Positions 23,744 to 32,361 of a stretch of DNA of 64,000 nucleotides are shown here, piece after piece. The translations under genes and the position numbers were made by a program. The stretch comes from Bosea sp. BIWAKO-01 (GTDB taxonomy: Bacteria > Pseudomonadota > Alphaproteobacteria > Rhizobiales > Beijerinckiaceae). Location: NCBI RefSeq assembly GCF_001748145.1, contig NZ_BCQA01000001.1, positions 5,420,501 to 5,484,500 of the forward strand, given 5' to 3'. Under the pieces are notes generated by a model. That model was not told where the DNA came from, ran no database searches, and saw only the letters and a list, made by a program, of their open reading frames with translations. Each line of letters starts with the position of its first letter. The stretch's first letter is position 1.

Positions 23744-24454
23744 ATGCGGAACAAATCAAGCAATCTAGCGCGCACCAGCATTCTCTTTGCTTGTGCTGCT
23801 GCCATTTCTTTGCCTCTCTGGCTTGCTCCTGCCAGTGCCCAGGAGGATCGCTACCTGCCTCCTCCCGAGGCCAGCGATGAGGCTATCGCGCCCGACCCAC
23901 GGCCGACCGGCTCGGTCGGCAGGACGACGTCCCGGCAGTCCCGACGGCAGGCTGACCAGCGAAGCGGTCAGTACTTCGTCGAGTTTCGGTCGCGCTATGC
24001 ACTGAGCTACGGCCATACCTTTCTCGTCTATGGCCGGCTGAACGCGCGGGGCGAAGTCGGCCAGGTGCGGGCAGATCAGGTTGCCGGCCTGCATCCGGCC
24101 GGCGAAGGCCCGCAGCTCTGGTCTGTCGGGCACGTCCTTCCCGTTCCAGCGGAGACAGGCCCCAGCGACGGCGACCTGGAGGATGAATACATCTCGGCGC
24201 GGTACCGGGTTCTGTTGACCGAAGCCCAGTATCAACGGGTAGCGGCCTATATCAGGCAGAAGCAGCGGAAGCCGACGGCTTGGCATGCCGTGCTCTATAA
24301 CTGCAACAGATGGGTTGGCGAAGTTGCGCAGTACATGGGCCTGAAGGCCCCTGACAATACAATGCTCTACCCGGCTGAGTACATCGCCAGCCTGCGCGCC
24401 GTCAACGCCGGGCGCGCCAGAGACGACGCCATGCCGGCATCTCTTCAGCAGTAA
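23744..24454 (+). CDS. Secreted conserved hypothetical protein with NlpC/P60-like features
   Basis: A 236-residue protein with a signal peptide (about residues 1-33, ending PASA-Q). A low-complexity basic linker (about 50-75) leads into a domain beginning YFVEFRSRYALSYGHTFLVYGR. It contains a conserved-looking His (SYGHTF) and later a Cys in VLYNCNRWVGEVA. A His block before a Cys block is the order seen in circularly permuted NlpC/P60 (YaeF-like) papain-fold proteins, so a thiol hydrolase or acyltransferase acting at the envelope is possible; this is weak inference. GGAG precedes the ATG by seven bases. It converges on the L,D-transpeptidase gene. Confidence 0.65.
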   Translation: MRNKSSNLARTSILFACAAAISLPLWLAPASAQEDRYLPPPEASDEAIAPDPRPTGSVGRTTSRQSRRQADQRSGQYFVEFRSRYALSYGHTFLVYGRLNARGEVGQVRADQVAGLHPAGEGPQLWSVGHVLPVPAETGPSDGDLEDEYISARYRVLLTEAQYQRVAAYIRQKQRKPTAWHAVLYNCNRWVGEVAQYMGLKAPDNTMLYPAEYIASLRAVNAGRARDDAMPASLQQ

Positions 24455-24469
24455 GCCGGGAGGTCATCT

Positions 24470-24502
24470 CGCTGCTCATTCGCATATGCGCGACGAGCAG
24501 CG
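24470..24502. terminator. Hairpin between convergent genes
   Basis: CGCTGCTC (24470-24477) pairs perfectly with GAGCAGCG (24495-24502). The 17-base loop contains a further palindrome, CGCATATGCG. It lies between two convergent genes and is placed as a shared terminator, although no T-tract follows. Confidence 0.45.
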
Positions 24503-24537
24503 GGTGGCAATGGCGAAAGGCGCTGCGCGCGTGCCCG

Positions 24538-25038
24538 TCAGCGCAGGACGATAACCGGCGTACCGACGGCGACGCGGTCGAACAGATCGACGATGTCGTC
24601 ATTAAACATGCGAAAGCAGCCATAAGACGCGAACGTGCCTATGGAATCCGGCCGGTTGGTACCATGGATTGCGTACTGACCGCCGCCGGACAATGTGAGC
24701 GCGCGCGCTCCCATCGGGTTTCGTGGGGAGCCGCCCGGTATGACGTCCGGCAGACTTGGGTTATCCCGCTTGATTTCATCGGGAGGCGACCAGGCAGGTG
24801 CAACATGCTTGCCTTCGACCTCGACCTCGCCGAGCCATTGCTTGGATGACTTCCCGACCGCCACCCGGTAGCGGATGGCAGTCCCGTCTCCTTGCACCAG
24901 GTAGAGCCGGCGCTCCTTTGTCTTGATGACGATGGCGCCTGGCGTCCCATCTCCCTTATAGGTAACGGTTTCGCGAGCACTGACTGGGATGGCGACCATC
25001 ATGGCCGCGAGTACGATGCATGTCCGGAGCACTGCCAA
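24538..25038 (-). CDS. L,D-transpeptidase (YkuD family)
   Basis: A 166-residue periplasmic enzyme with a signal peptide (residues 1-21) and one YkuD domain. Catalytic motifs are HGTN (125-128) and SYGCFR (138-143), with Cys141 the nucleophile; the usual SHGCIR is altered at the second and fifth positions, but the Ser, Gly, Cys and Arg remain. These enzymes form 3-3 peptidoglycan cross-links or attach proteins to the wall, using an acyl-enzyme on Cys. There is no LysM or peptidoglycan-binding domain. The substrate segment APAWSPPDEIKRDNPSLPDV is typical of the ErfK/YbiS-like group in Hyphomicrobiales, which have many copies. Confidence 0.92.
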   Translation of the reverse strand: MAVLRTCIVLAAMMVAIPVSARETVTYKGDGTPGAIVIKTKERRLYLVQGDGTAIRYRVAVGKSSKQWLGEVEVEGKHVAPAWSPPDEIKRDNPSLPDVIPGGSPRNPMGARALTLSGGGQYAIHGTNRPDSIGTFASYGCFRMFNDDIVDLFDRVAVGTPVIVLR

Positions 25039-25453
25039 GCTTCCTGCACTCAGATCGTCTGCGTCGCGACGACTTCAACGATCGGTTCATACCAAGGTCT
25101 GGTTGATTATTAGTGCATGATTTGAGTTTGCTCCAGAGGAAGTGTAACGCACAGGTTAGCGCTGGCCCCGGGGATCAATTAGATCGGAGCAGCGGAACTT
25201 GAGCCGAATGCAGCATGGCGCCTATCCGCGGGCGAGGCCATGCCGGATGAACGCGCTGTCGGCGTGCATCGTCGCCGACGCGATCGCGGTGCGGGCTCCG
25301 GAGAACCTCAGGACGAAGCCGTCGGAACCGGTGCAACGCCCACCAGATCGCTCCGGATCTTTTGAGCCTGGCGGATTACGGGCGTTGCCGAAGGCTTCCC
25401 GCAGGGCGCGAACGGGCCAGGACACTCAGCCAGCAATTCCAAGGCTGCCCGGG
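25039..25453. other. Gene-free stretch
   Basis: About 415 bases between the L,D-transpeptidase start and the end of the next minus-strand gene. Open frames here lack family resemblance and good starts. The promoter of the L,D-transpeptidase gene should lie at 25040-25150, which is richer in A and T (for example GGTTGATTATTAGTGCATGATTT is too divergent to call). Confidence 0.4.
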
Positions 25454-25954
25454 TCAGTTCTCAGGATCGCGAGCCGCCATCGTTTGAACGCCCGCTGGCA
25501 GCACGGGCTTGTGACCACCTGCAGCCGCCCCGACTCGCTGCTGGGTTGCTTTCGATACGAGCTGAGACCGACTGAGAGCCGTGAAATCGCTGGCCCGATG
25601 GTTCTGGCCGGCGCGCCCCTCGAAGACCAGCACATCGGCATGGGTCACGACGATATCGCCGCGCCGCAAGGTCGGGTCATCCAGATACCAGTACTGATCG
25701 GCGGCCGGATCGAGCTTGACCACTGGTGGCGTCGGCTTCGACGCCACGAGTTTGCGCGGCTGCTGCCGCCGCTTGGGGCGGACGGTCACGCTCAGCGGGT
25801 CGGGTTGAACAAAATAGACTTGCGGAGGCGGCTGAGGTCGCCCGAACAGCGCGCGCGCCAGGTCTTCCAGAAGACCGGCTGATTGGGCGGGTGGCACCAG
25901 AAGGCAGCTGGTCATGCCAATGATGAGCAGCCTACAGCTTGGCGCATGTTTCAT
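25454..25954 (-). CDS. Secreted hypothetical protein, Pro/Gln-rich
   Basis: About 166 residues starting at the ATG at 25954 (AGGA eight bases upstream); longer frames lack a good start. A signal peptide (MKHAPSCRLLIIGMTSCLLV, cleavage near QSA-G) precedes ARALFGRPQPPPQVYFVQPD. A basic linker (RPKRRQQPRKLVAS) leads to PAADQYWYLDDPTLRRGDIVVTHADVLVFEG, a segment that recurs in small exported proteins of Hyphomicrobiales. No enzyme motif is visible. It may be a wall-associated partner of the nearby L,D-transpeptidase, but nothing proves this. Confidence 0.6.
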   Translation of the reverse strand: MKHAPSCRLLIIGMTSCLLVPPAQSAGLLEDLARALFGRPQPPPQVYFVQPDPLSVTVRPKRRQQPRKLVASKPTPPVVKLDPAADQYWYLDDPTLRRGDIVVTHADVLVFEGRAGQNHRASDFTALSRSQLVSKATQQRVGAAAGGHKPVLPAGVQTMAARDPEN

Positions 25955-26159
25955 AGGCCCATCCTCGCGAACTGATCGCCTGGGCACTGTCGATCCAAAG
26001 CCTGCGATGACGGTTTCGACACATCGCGCCGCAGGCCGGATTGCACCCAGACCTACTCTCCCGCCCTTCGAACGGCTCATGGGCGCCGCAGCGCAGCGAT
26101 CCATGGAACTCAGTCACTCACTATCTCATTCACGTGCGCGCTTGTGTGACGCGCCTCAC

Positions 26160-26657
26160 TCAGGCGGCGCTCAGCGCCTTTGCCACATCGGTCAAGGTGG
26201 CCTTCTCCGCCGCGCTGACCTGGGTGCCACCAAATCCCATGAAGCCGCCTTCGTTCGAGGCCTCCGCCACCGTCTCCGCCACATGCGAGAGCCATGTCTT
26301 GAATGCAGGAGCTTCGGTCGGTGCCTTGGTGTCGACGATTTCCGCCACACGCGTCAGCATGGCCAGAATGCTCTGCTTCGCATCTGCCGGGGTCTTTCCG
26401 GCCAGTTCGGCACGAAGCGACTCGCGTGCCTCACCGCGCCCTTCCGAGCTCTCCATGTCGGCAACAATGGCTTTCGCAAGCTCGCCCGCGTCCGCGTCGC
26501 TCTTGGCGCCCAGAAGCGCCCGCCCGCTGGCCAGGCTCTCCTTGAACACGCCCCACAGCCCGTTAGGTTCGGCAAGCGTGACCGCCATGCCGGCCAATAG
26601 CGGGCTGCCCAGGATCAATTTCCATTCGTCTGCTCCAAAGCTCGCCTTGATTGCCAT
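26160..26657 (-). CDS. Hypothetical protein, helical, downstream of DUF937 gene
   Basis: A 165-residue, mostly alpha-helical, Ala-rich protein without signal peptide or membrane helix. The ATG at 26657 has AGGAGG five bases upstream, which is decisive; earlier in-frame codons lie in the intergenic region and the upstream gene. It begins MAIKASFGADEWKLILGSPL and ends VSAAEKATLTDVAKAL. I know no function. The pattern resembles small proteins often encoded beside DUF937/YidB-like genes. It follows the DUF937 gene by 55 bases on the same strand and is probably co-transcribed. Confidence 0.7.
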   Translation of the reverse strand: MAIKASFGADEWKLILGSPLLAGMAVTLAEPNGLWGVFKESLASGRALLGAKSDADAGELAKAIVADMESSEGRGEARESLRAELAGKTPADAKQSILAMLTRVAEIVDTKAPTEAPAFKTWLSHVAETVAEASNEGGFMGFGGTQVSAAEKATLTDVAKALSAA

Positions 26658-26712
26658 CAGGGCCTCCTGCGGTTGGCGCACTATCGAGACATCACGAACG
26701 GCCTGCCCCGTG

Positions 26713-27882
26713 CTAGGCCCGTGCCAAGGCATCGAGGTTCGCCCGTACACCATCGATCGTCGGCTTGGCGATCTCGGCAATGCCGGGGATCGCCAGCACC
26801 TTGGTGAACAGGTCCTCCAGCGACGGCCTGACGGCGCCAATCAAAGCCATCAGCGCGGAGCGGCTGCTGGCCGGTAGCTGACTGGCCACGCCGTTGACCT
26901 TGTCGAGCTGGGCTGCCGCGCCCTGCAACCTTGGCAACGCCGCTCGCGCCGAGGCCGCATCCGTAACGCCCTTGAGCGTGCTTGCGAGCCCATCAATCGC
27001 CGTTTGAATTTCGGTCCCCACATTCACGCCGCCTACCGTCACGTTCTGCAGGGACTGCAGCGCCTGCGTCGCCACGGCGCCCGCCTGCCCAATGGCAGTT
27101 TGGGCCGGCAGCACCGGCTGGGTTGCCACAGGCCTGGGCTGTTCAACGACGACGGGCGCATGACGCCCGAAGAACCACCAGCCAACCGCAAGCACAGCAA
27201 GGATCGGCAAGGCCCATGTCAGCCATCCCGGCATTCCACCGGTTCTTGCCTGCGCTGCGGCGCGATCGGCCATGGCGCCCGTGGTGCTGGCTGTCGACCT
27301 TGCAGCGTCCGCGACAGCGCTCGCGCCGCTGCCGACCGCGCCGAGAAGGCCAGCTTTGCCAAGCATGTCAGCAAAGCCCGAGGGCAAGGCAGCCGAGATG
27401 TTCGCCTTCTGCGACGTCAACATCTGGGCGAGGCCTGAGGCATCCAATCCCGCCGCCGACTTCTGTTGACCCAGCGCCCCCATCACGACCGGCGTCAAGA
27501 GGCCAAGCAACGAGGAGCTTGCCCCGCCGCCGAGGCCTGCGAATTTCGAGATCGCGCCGGCCAGCCCGGATAGCGCCGAACCTCCAAGCAGCGAGGAGAG
27601 CATGTTCGCACCGCTATCGGCGACCGTTTTCTGACCAGCGCCGCCGATCATGCTGGCGAGGCTCTCAAGCATTCCCGGCTTCTGTTGCGAAACCGTGTCG
27701 AACAGTTTGCGTGATCCCTCCGGCGTGGACGCGACACCCGCAAGGGTCGCCAGCAAGCCAGGGACAGCGGCGTTGGTCGCCTTGCCGACCGAAGACTGGT
27801 CGACCCCCAGTGATGCAGCCAGTTTGGACATCAGATCAGGCGACAGGAACTGCATGATGACTGATACGAGATTCACACTCAT
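26713..27882 (-). CDS. DUF937-domain membrane protein
   Basis: A 389-residue protein. The N-terminal 150 residues are the DUF937 repeat type (LMSKLAASLGVDQSSVGKAT; PGLLATLAG; later LLGLLTPVVMGALG), rich in Ala, Gly and Ser, as in YidB-like proteins. A single membrane helix (GWLTWALPILAVLAVGWWFF, about 219-238) separates it from a periplasmic helical domain of about 150 residues with a Pro/Gln linker. There is no signal peptide, so the DUF937 part is expected to be cytoplasmic. DUF937 has no established biochemical role. It is the first gene of a two-gene operon. Confidence 0.78.
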   Translation of the reverse strand: MSVNLVSVIMQFLSPDLMSKLAASLGVDQSSVGKATNAAVPGLLATLAGVASTPEGSRKLFDTVSQQKPGMLESLASMIGGAGQKTVADSGANMLSSLLGGSALSGLAGAISKFAGLGGGASSSLLGLLTPVVMGALGQQKSAAGLDASGLAQMLTSQKANISAALPSGFADMLGKAGLLGAVGSGASAVADAARSTASTTGAMADRAAAQARTGGMPGWLTWALPILAVLAVGWWFFGRHAPVVVEQPRPVATQPVLPAQTAIGQAGAVATQALQSLQNVTVGGVNVGTEIQTAIDGLASTLKGVTDAASARAALPRLQGAAAQLDKVNGVASQLPASSRSALMALIGAVRPSLEDLFTKVLAIPGIAEIAKPTIDGVRANLDALARA

Positions 27883-28488
27883 GGCGGGTTACTCCGCTGA
27901 AATCGGCGCATGAACACGCCAATACGAGAGGTCTCTGCAGATATCGTCGTATATGATTGAGTTATTTCAATTCAATGTCGGTAATTTTGCTTCAATCGAA
28001 GTATGGCTTCGGAGTGGAGGCCGATATATAACAATTGCGACCGAGAAAAGGCACTGCGCCTGATCCCCGGAGAGCAGCTCGGCAGGGATGTTATTACAGA
28101 ATGAGGGTGCTCATTTCTCTGATGAGAACTCACGGCGCAAGTATCGCCCAAGCGTCATTCTGACCGGCAATAGGCACGCGGAATAGCAGCTGCGCAGCAG
28201 TATCAACGCCCGGTGAGGTTACACCCTTGCAGGCTTGGCCGCAATTAAGAAGACCTGATTGCACGCCGATCGGTTTGCATCGGGGCGTTTGGTCATCGGC
28301 GATGCGAGTTGCCCCAGGGTTCATGCGCGCATCATCTCTGGTTTCGTTCCGGTCCTCGTGTAACGCGCCTCCACGTGAGCAAGCCACTGTGAGATGCAGC
28401 GGCGACAGCCGTGCCAGCCCCTCACGGCGGAGCCTCCTTTCGGCAGCCGGAAGAGACGGATCGGAGTGCCGCGCGAACGGCGTTTCCC
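27883..28488. other. Gene-free stretch
   Basis: About 600 bases between the DUF937 operon promoter side and the end of the LysR gene. The part 27920-28120 is richer in A and T and should contain the DUF937 operon promoter. A 120-codon open frame on the minus strand (28130-28492) has no recognisable domain, poor composition for a gene and overlaps the LysR stop, so I do not call it. Confidence 0.4.
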
Positions 28489-29388
28489 TCACGCTCCCCC
28501 GAGTGGACCTAGGTCCCGCGCGATCAGGCTGTAGAGCGCCTGTGCCGCCGGGGTCAGCGTTTCCCCGTGCCGCCGGATTACGGAGACCGGCCGGTCGATG
28601 ACGGGGTCCACCAGCGGGATCTGGGCAAGGTCCGGGCGCAGGTTCTCGACGATCGAGGCGACCAGGATCGCCACGCCCAGGCCTTCGGACGCAAGCCCAA
28701 TCGCACTCGAGAAATACTCGACGACGAACTTGGTCCTGACCTCGATGCCCGAGCGGGCGAGCTGGGCCTCCATGAGCAGCCTATTGCCGCTGCTGCCGCC
28801 GAGCGTGATCAGGTCGAAATCCGCAAGTTCTGCCCAGGCTATCGCCGCTTTTCCGGCGAGCGGGTGGTCGGTGCGGCAATAGGCGACGAAGGGATCGCGA
28901 ACCAGGACCTCGTTATGGAGGTCAGGCTGGTTCGGCGGCTGCACATGCAAGCCAAACTCAGCCTGGCGTCGGCGCACGGCTTCGATGACCAGGATGCTGG
29001 TCCGGTCGAGGATCTCGACGCGATTATGCGGATGTTGCGTGGCATAGGTTCGCAGAATGCGCGGCAGGCGCCCATACATCAGCGAGGGCACCGAGGCGAT
29101 CGCGATGTCGCCTGTCGAAAAGCGCGAGATCGTCTTCAGTCGGTCGAAGGATCGGCCGACCTCGTCGACCATGCGCTTGGCCTCCGGCAGGAACTCCCGG
29201 CCGATGCTCGTCAGCGCCACCGTGCGGGTCGTGCGGTCCAGCAGCTTGAGGCCGACATGGCTCTCGAGCCTCTGGATGCGGCGCGTCAGTCCGGTCTGGG
29301 TGACATGCAGCTTTTCGGCCGCTTTGTTGAAGCTGCCGAGCTCGGCGATCTGGATGAACGCCTCGACCCCGTCGATTGGGTGTTTCAT
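28489..29388 (-). CDS. LysR-family transcriptional regulator
   Basis: A 299-residue LysR regulator. The N-terminal winged HTH (AFIQIAELGSFNKAAEKLHV, then TQTGLTRRIQRLESHVG) is intact, followed by the linker helix and a two-lobe periplasmic-binding-like effector domain. It is divergent from the D-2-hydroxyacid dehydrogenase/TctCBA operon with 127 bases between starts, so it most likely controls that operon in response to its substrate or a product. A candidate operator lies immediately next to its start codon (29388-29424). Confidence 0.93.
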   Translation of the reverse strand: MKHPIDGVEAFIQIAELGSFNKAAEKLHVTQTGLTRRIQRLESHVGLKLLDRTTRTVALTSIGREFLPEAKRMVDEVGRSFDRLKTISRFSTGDIAIASVPSLMYGRLPRILRTYATQHPHNRVEILDRTSILVIEAVRRRQAEFGLHVQPPNQPDLHNEVLVRDPFVAYCRTDHPLAGKAAIAWAELADFDLITLGGSSGNRLLMEAQLARSGIEVRTKFVVEYFSSAIGLASEGLGVAILVASIVENLRPDLAQIPLVDPVIDRPVSVIRRHGETLTPAAQALYSLIARDLGPLGGA

Positions 29389-29424
29389 GCTAAAAGATCA
29401 TCGATATATGTCATTATTTCAGCA
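29388..29424. promoter_or_regulatory. Candidate LysR operator
   Basis: An imperfect palindrome: TGCTAAAA at the left and TTTCAGCA at the right (7 of 8 matching) frame an A/T-rich core with ATCGATATATGTCAT. Its position between the LysR gene and its divergent target is what is expected of a T-N11-A-type LysR site. It abuts the regulator start, so binding could also be autoregulatory. Confidence 0.5.
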
Positions 29425-29515
29425 TACGAGTGGCGGCCCATCGGTCAATAGTGTTGGGGAAGGCGCGGCACCTGGCATCACCCGGGGACAGAAAGCGCCA
29501 CGAGGAAACGCACCG

Positions 29516-30520
29516 ATGATCGATACCCGTGTCGCCACGCGTGGCAGACGCGTGCTTGTCACGCATGACCGGTTGGCCGAAGGCGCCATCCAGCTTCTCA
29601 ACGCCCATGACGTCGATGTCTTCTTCTCGCCCGCCTATGCTGCACCCGATCTCGTGGCGCAGCGGGTTGCCGAGCTGCAGGTCGATGCGCTGATCGTCCG
29701 GCAGGGCCGCGTCGATGATGCGATCATCGCCGCCTCGCCCAGGCTCAGGGTCATCGCCAAGCACGGTGTCGGCGTCGACAATATCGATCTTCACGCCGCG
29801 GCATCGCGGAATATCCCCGTCATTCGCGCCATGGGCTCGAACTCGCGTGCCGTTGCCGAACACACGATCGCGCTGTCGCTGGCGTTGTTGAAGGACATTC
29901 CTCGCCTCGATCGGGCCGTGAAGGGCGGCGAGTGGCCGAAGCCTAGTTTCCTCGGGCGTGACATCGCCAGCACCGTGATGGGTCTCGTCGGCTTCGGCGC
30001 GATCGGCCAGGAGGTCGCGCGGATCGCCACCGGGCTTGGCATGCCCGTGATCATGCACGACCCCCATGCTCAGCGCGAAATCGCGCAGTTCGGAAACGGG
30101 GGCAGTCGCGATCTGGAAAGCCTGCTCGCGGAAGCCGATATCGTCAGCCTGCATTGCCCGCTGACCAACGCGACGCGAAATCTCCTCAATGCAGAGCGCT
30201 TCGGCCTGATGAAGCCGACATCCTTCGTCGTCAACACGGCGCGCGGCGGCCTGATCAGTGAGCCGGCTCTCTTTGAGGCGCTGCGCGAGGGCAAGATCGC
30301 CGGCGCCGGCCTCGACAGTTTCGCGCTCGAACCGCCAGCCAGGGACAACCCGCTCTGGACCTTGCCCAACCTGATCGTGACCCCGCATATCGCCGGCGTG
30401 ACACAGGGTTCGGCCAAGGCCATGGCAGAAATCGCGGCCCAGCACGTCATTTCGGTGCTGGACGGCAACGCAGCCGATGCACGCAGCCTGGCAAGGCTGG
30501 CGGAACTCGCTGCGGAATGA
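29516..30520 (+). CDS. D-2-hydroxyacid dehydrogenase
   Basis: A 334-residue NAD(P)-dependent D-2-hydroxyacid dehydrogenase. The coenzyme-binding fold has GLVGFGAIGQEVARIATGLG. The catalytic triad is represented by Arg in NTARGGLI, Glu in FALEPPARD and His in TPHIAGVT. The start at 29516 has GAGGAA upstream; the longer open frame runs through the LysR gene and is discarded. It opens an operon with a tricarboxylate-type transporter and an aldolase-like lyase, so it probably oxidises or reduces a 2-hydroxy acid that the transporter brings in. Phosphoglycerate dehydrogenase-like activity cannot be excluded from sequence, but no ACT domain is present. Confidence 0.9.
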   Translation: MIDTRVATRGRRVLVTHDRLAEGAIQLLNAHDVDVFFSPAYAAPDLVAQRVAELQVDALIVRQGRVDDAIIAASPRLRVIAKHGVGVDNIDLHAAASRNIPVIRAMGSNSRAVAEHTIALSLALLKDIPRLDRAVKGGEWPKPSFLGRDIASTVMGLVGFGAIGQEVARIATGLGMPVIMHDPHAQREIAQFGNGGSRDLESLLAEADIVSLHCPLTNATRNLLNAERFGLMKPTSFVVNTARGGLISEPALFEALREGKIAGAGLDSFALEPPARDNPLWTLPNLIVTPHIAGVTQGSAKAMAEIAAQHVISVLDGNAADARSLARLAELAAE

Positions 30521-30569
30521 ACCTGGCGCACGAAGCCGGGCAATCAGAAACAACCGGGAGGAGACGAAC

Positions 30570-31538
30570 ATGAGGATCGCCTACAAAGCCCTCGCGGGGC
30601 TGGCGCTATCGGCGCTGGCATCGGTGGCGCATGCCCAGCAATATCCGGACAAGGCCATCCGGATGATCGTGCCCTTCCCTCCCGGCGGCGGGACCGATGT
30701 CGTGGCCAGGGTGGTCGCGGCCAAGCTCAGCGAAACGACCGGCTGGACGGTTGTGCCCGAGAACAAGCCCGGCAGCGGCGGCAGCGTTGGCCTGGGCCTG
30801 GCCGGCAAGGCCAAGCCCGATGGCTATACGCTCGTGTTGGCGCAGAACGCCAACATGGTCATCAACCCCATTCTCGGAAAGGCGAACTACGACCCGATCG
30901 CGGATTTCACCCCGATCGCGCTCACCGCGTCGGCGCCGCAGGTGATGGTCGTCGCCAAGGATTCGCCGATCAAATCGGTGAAGGATCTGCTGAGCACGGC
31001 AAAGGACAAGCCCAACGCGATCAAGTTCGCGACGCCCGGCGTCGGGACCAGCTCGCATCTTGCAGGCGAATTGCTGCAGCAGCGGACCGCGGTGAAGTTC
31101 CTGCACGTGCCTTACAAGGGCACAGGGCAGGCAGTTCCCGATCTCCTCGGCGGCCGCGTCGACGTCTATGTCGCCTCGGTGCCCTCCGCGATGGCTCATA
31201 TCAAGGAAGGCACGATGCGCCCGCTCGCGATCTTCGCGAAGGCCCGCAGCGCCGACCTGCCGGAGGTTCCGACCTTCGAGGAGCTTGGCGTCAAGGATTC
31301 TGAGGCCGTGACCTGGTGGGGCGTGGCCGCCCCGGCCGGCACGCCCGACGCGATCGTCACGCGCCTGAATACCGAGATCAACAAGATCCTGCAGATGCCG
31401 GACACCAAGGAGAAGCTCAGGGCGGCTGGCGCCGATGCGATCGGCGGCACCGCACAGGAGTTCTCCGCCCTGATCAAATCGGACGTGCCGAAATGGACCG
31501 CGGTCATCAAGACCGCCGACGTCAAGGCTGACGACTAG
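30570..31538 (+). CDS. tctC: TTT transporter substrate-binding protein (Bug family)
   Basis: A 322-residue periplasmic binding protein with a signal peptide (MRIAYKALAGLALSALASVAHA). The Bug/TctC signature IRMIVPFPPGGGTDVVAR is followed by VVPENKPGSGGSVG, a run that contacts carboxylate ligands in this family. A GGGAGGAG ribosome site precedes the ATG. It delivers a carboxylate to the TctA/TctB membrane pair encoded downstream. Bug proteins are very numerous in some Hyphomicrobiales; here the full transporter is present, so this copy is likely to work in uptake rather than sensing alone. Confidence 0.93.
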   Translation: MRIAYKALAGLALSALASVAHAQQYPDKAIRMIVPFPPGGGTDVVARVVAAKLSETTGWTVVPENKPGSGGSVGLGLAGKAKPDGYTLVLAQNANMVINPILGKANYDPIADFTPIALTASAPQVMVVAKDSPIKSVKDLLSTAKDKPNAIKFATPGVGTSSHLAGELLQQRTAVKFLHVPYKGTGQAVPDLLGGRVDVYVASVPSAMAHIKEGTMRPLAIFAKARSADLPEVPTFEELGVKDSEAVTWWGVAAPAGTPDAIVTRLNTEINKILQMPDTKEKLRAAGADAIGGTAQEFSALIKSDVPKWTAVIKTADVKADD

Positions 31539-31902
31539 GGTCGGGTTGGCTGCTGGCGAGGCGCCGGCGGCCATTGCCTTGTGCACGGGCATTCCGGTCC
31601 GGCCTGCACTCTCGGGCGCCTGCCCGCAAGGTGGCTTACCGCGGCATCGATCCGCGCCCGGTCCGGTGTTCCGTGCCGGCGCGTCGAACAGCCCCAGTGA
31701 AGCAGCCATTGCGAAGCCCTGAGGGCCGGGACCGAGATGCCGTGACACCCTGCGACCAGACCAAAATCCTCGGATTGGCTCGCCTCGTCGATGTCAGGCA
31801 GGGACCATCCGGGAATGAGGCTTCCGGTTGCCAGCTTTGCGCCAGGGCCTGCCCTCGATAGCCCGCTCGCTGCGCCCCCGATGCCGGAGCATGGAGATCC
31901 TG
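31539..31902. other. Gene-free stretch inside the TTT operon
   Basis: About 360 bases between tctC and tctB, unusually long for a TTT operon. No frame shows a domain and no terminator hairpin is obvious. A secondary promoter or a remnant of a lost gene are possibilities. Confidence 0.4.
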
Positions 31903-32358
31903 ATGAAATCGGATGTGATGAGAAACAAGGATGTCCTGTCCGGGCTCCTGTTCATGGGCCTGGGCTCGATCGCGCTCTATATCTCGCTCGATTACCGCTT
32001 CGGCAGCACCCAGAGGATGGGGCCGGGCTATTTCCCCAAGATCCTGAGCGGCCTGCTGATCGCCTTCGGCGTCGCCATCCTGGTCAAGGGGTTGAGGCAG
32101 GGCGGAAACCTGGCCGGCCCATGGTCCTGGGCACCGCTTTTCCTGCTGACCCTGGCCATGGTGCTGTTCGGCTTCACGATCGAGCGCCTTGGGTTCGTGC
32201 CCGCGCTGGCGCTCATGTTCCTGGTCTCCGCCTATGCCGGCAACGAGTTCAGGCTGCGCGAAGTCTTCGTGCTGACCGCGGTGATGAGCACCTTCGCCGT
32301 GATCGTCTTCATCTGGGGGCTGAAGCTCCCCTACCCGCTCTTCGCCTGGAATTTCTGA
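31903..32358 (+). CDS. tctB: TTT transporter small membrane subunit
   Basis: About 151 residues with four predicted membrane helices (roughly 12-33, 44-62, 78-97 and 119-141), the topology of TctB. The ATG at 31903 has GGAGA about six bases upstream and is preferred over one at 31891. The tctA start follows three bases after the stop. TctB is required for transport with TctA and TctC but has no known catalytic motif. Confidence 0.88.
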   Translation: MKSDVMRNKDVLSGLLFMGLGSIALYISLDYRFGSTQRMGPGYFPKILSGLLIAFGVAILVKGLRQGGNLAGPWSWAPLFLLTLAMVLFGFTIERLGFVPALALMFLVSAYAGNEFRLREVFVLTAVMSTFAVIVFIWGLKLPYPLFAWNF

Positions 32359-32361
32359 GCC

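Noticed and set aside
25199..25882. A plus-strand frame of about 230 codons
   Set aside because: Its second half is antisense to the secreted Pro/Gln-rich protein, which has a signal peptide and ribosome site; the first half has no features.
28130..28492. A 120-codon minus-strand frame next to the LysR gene
   Set aside because: No domain, no clear ribosome site, low-quality composition, overlaps the LysR stop.
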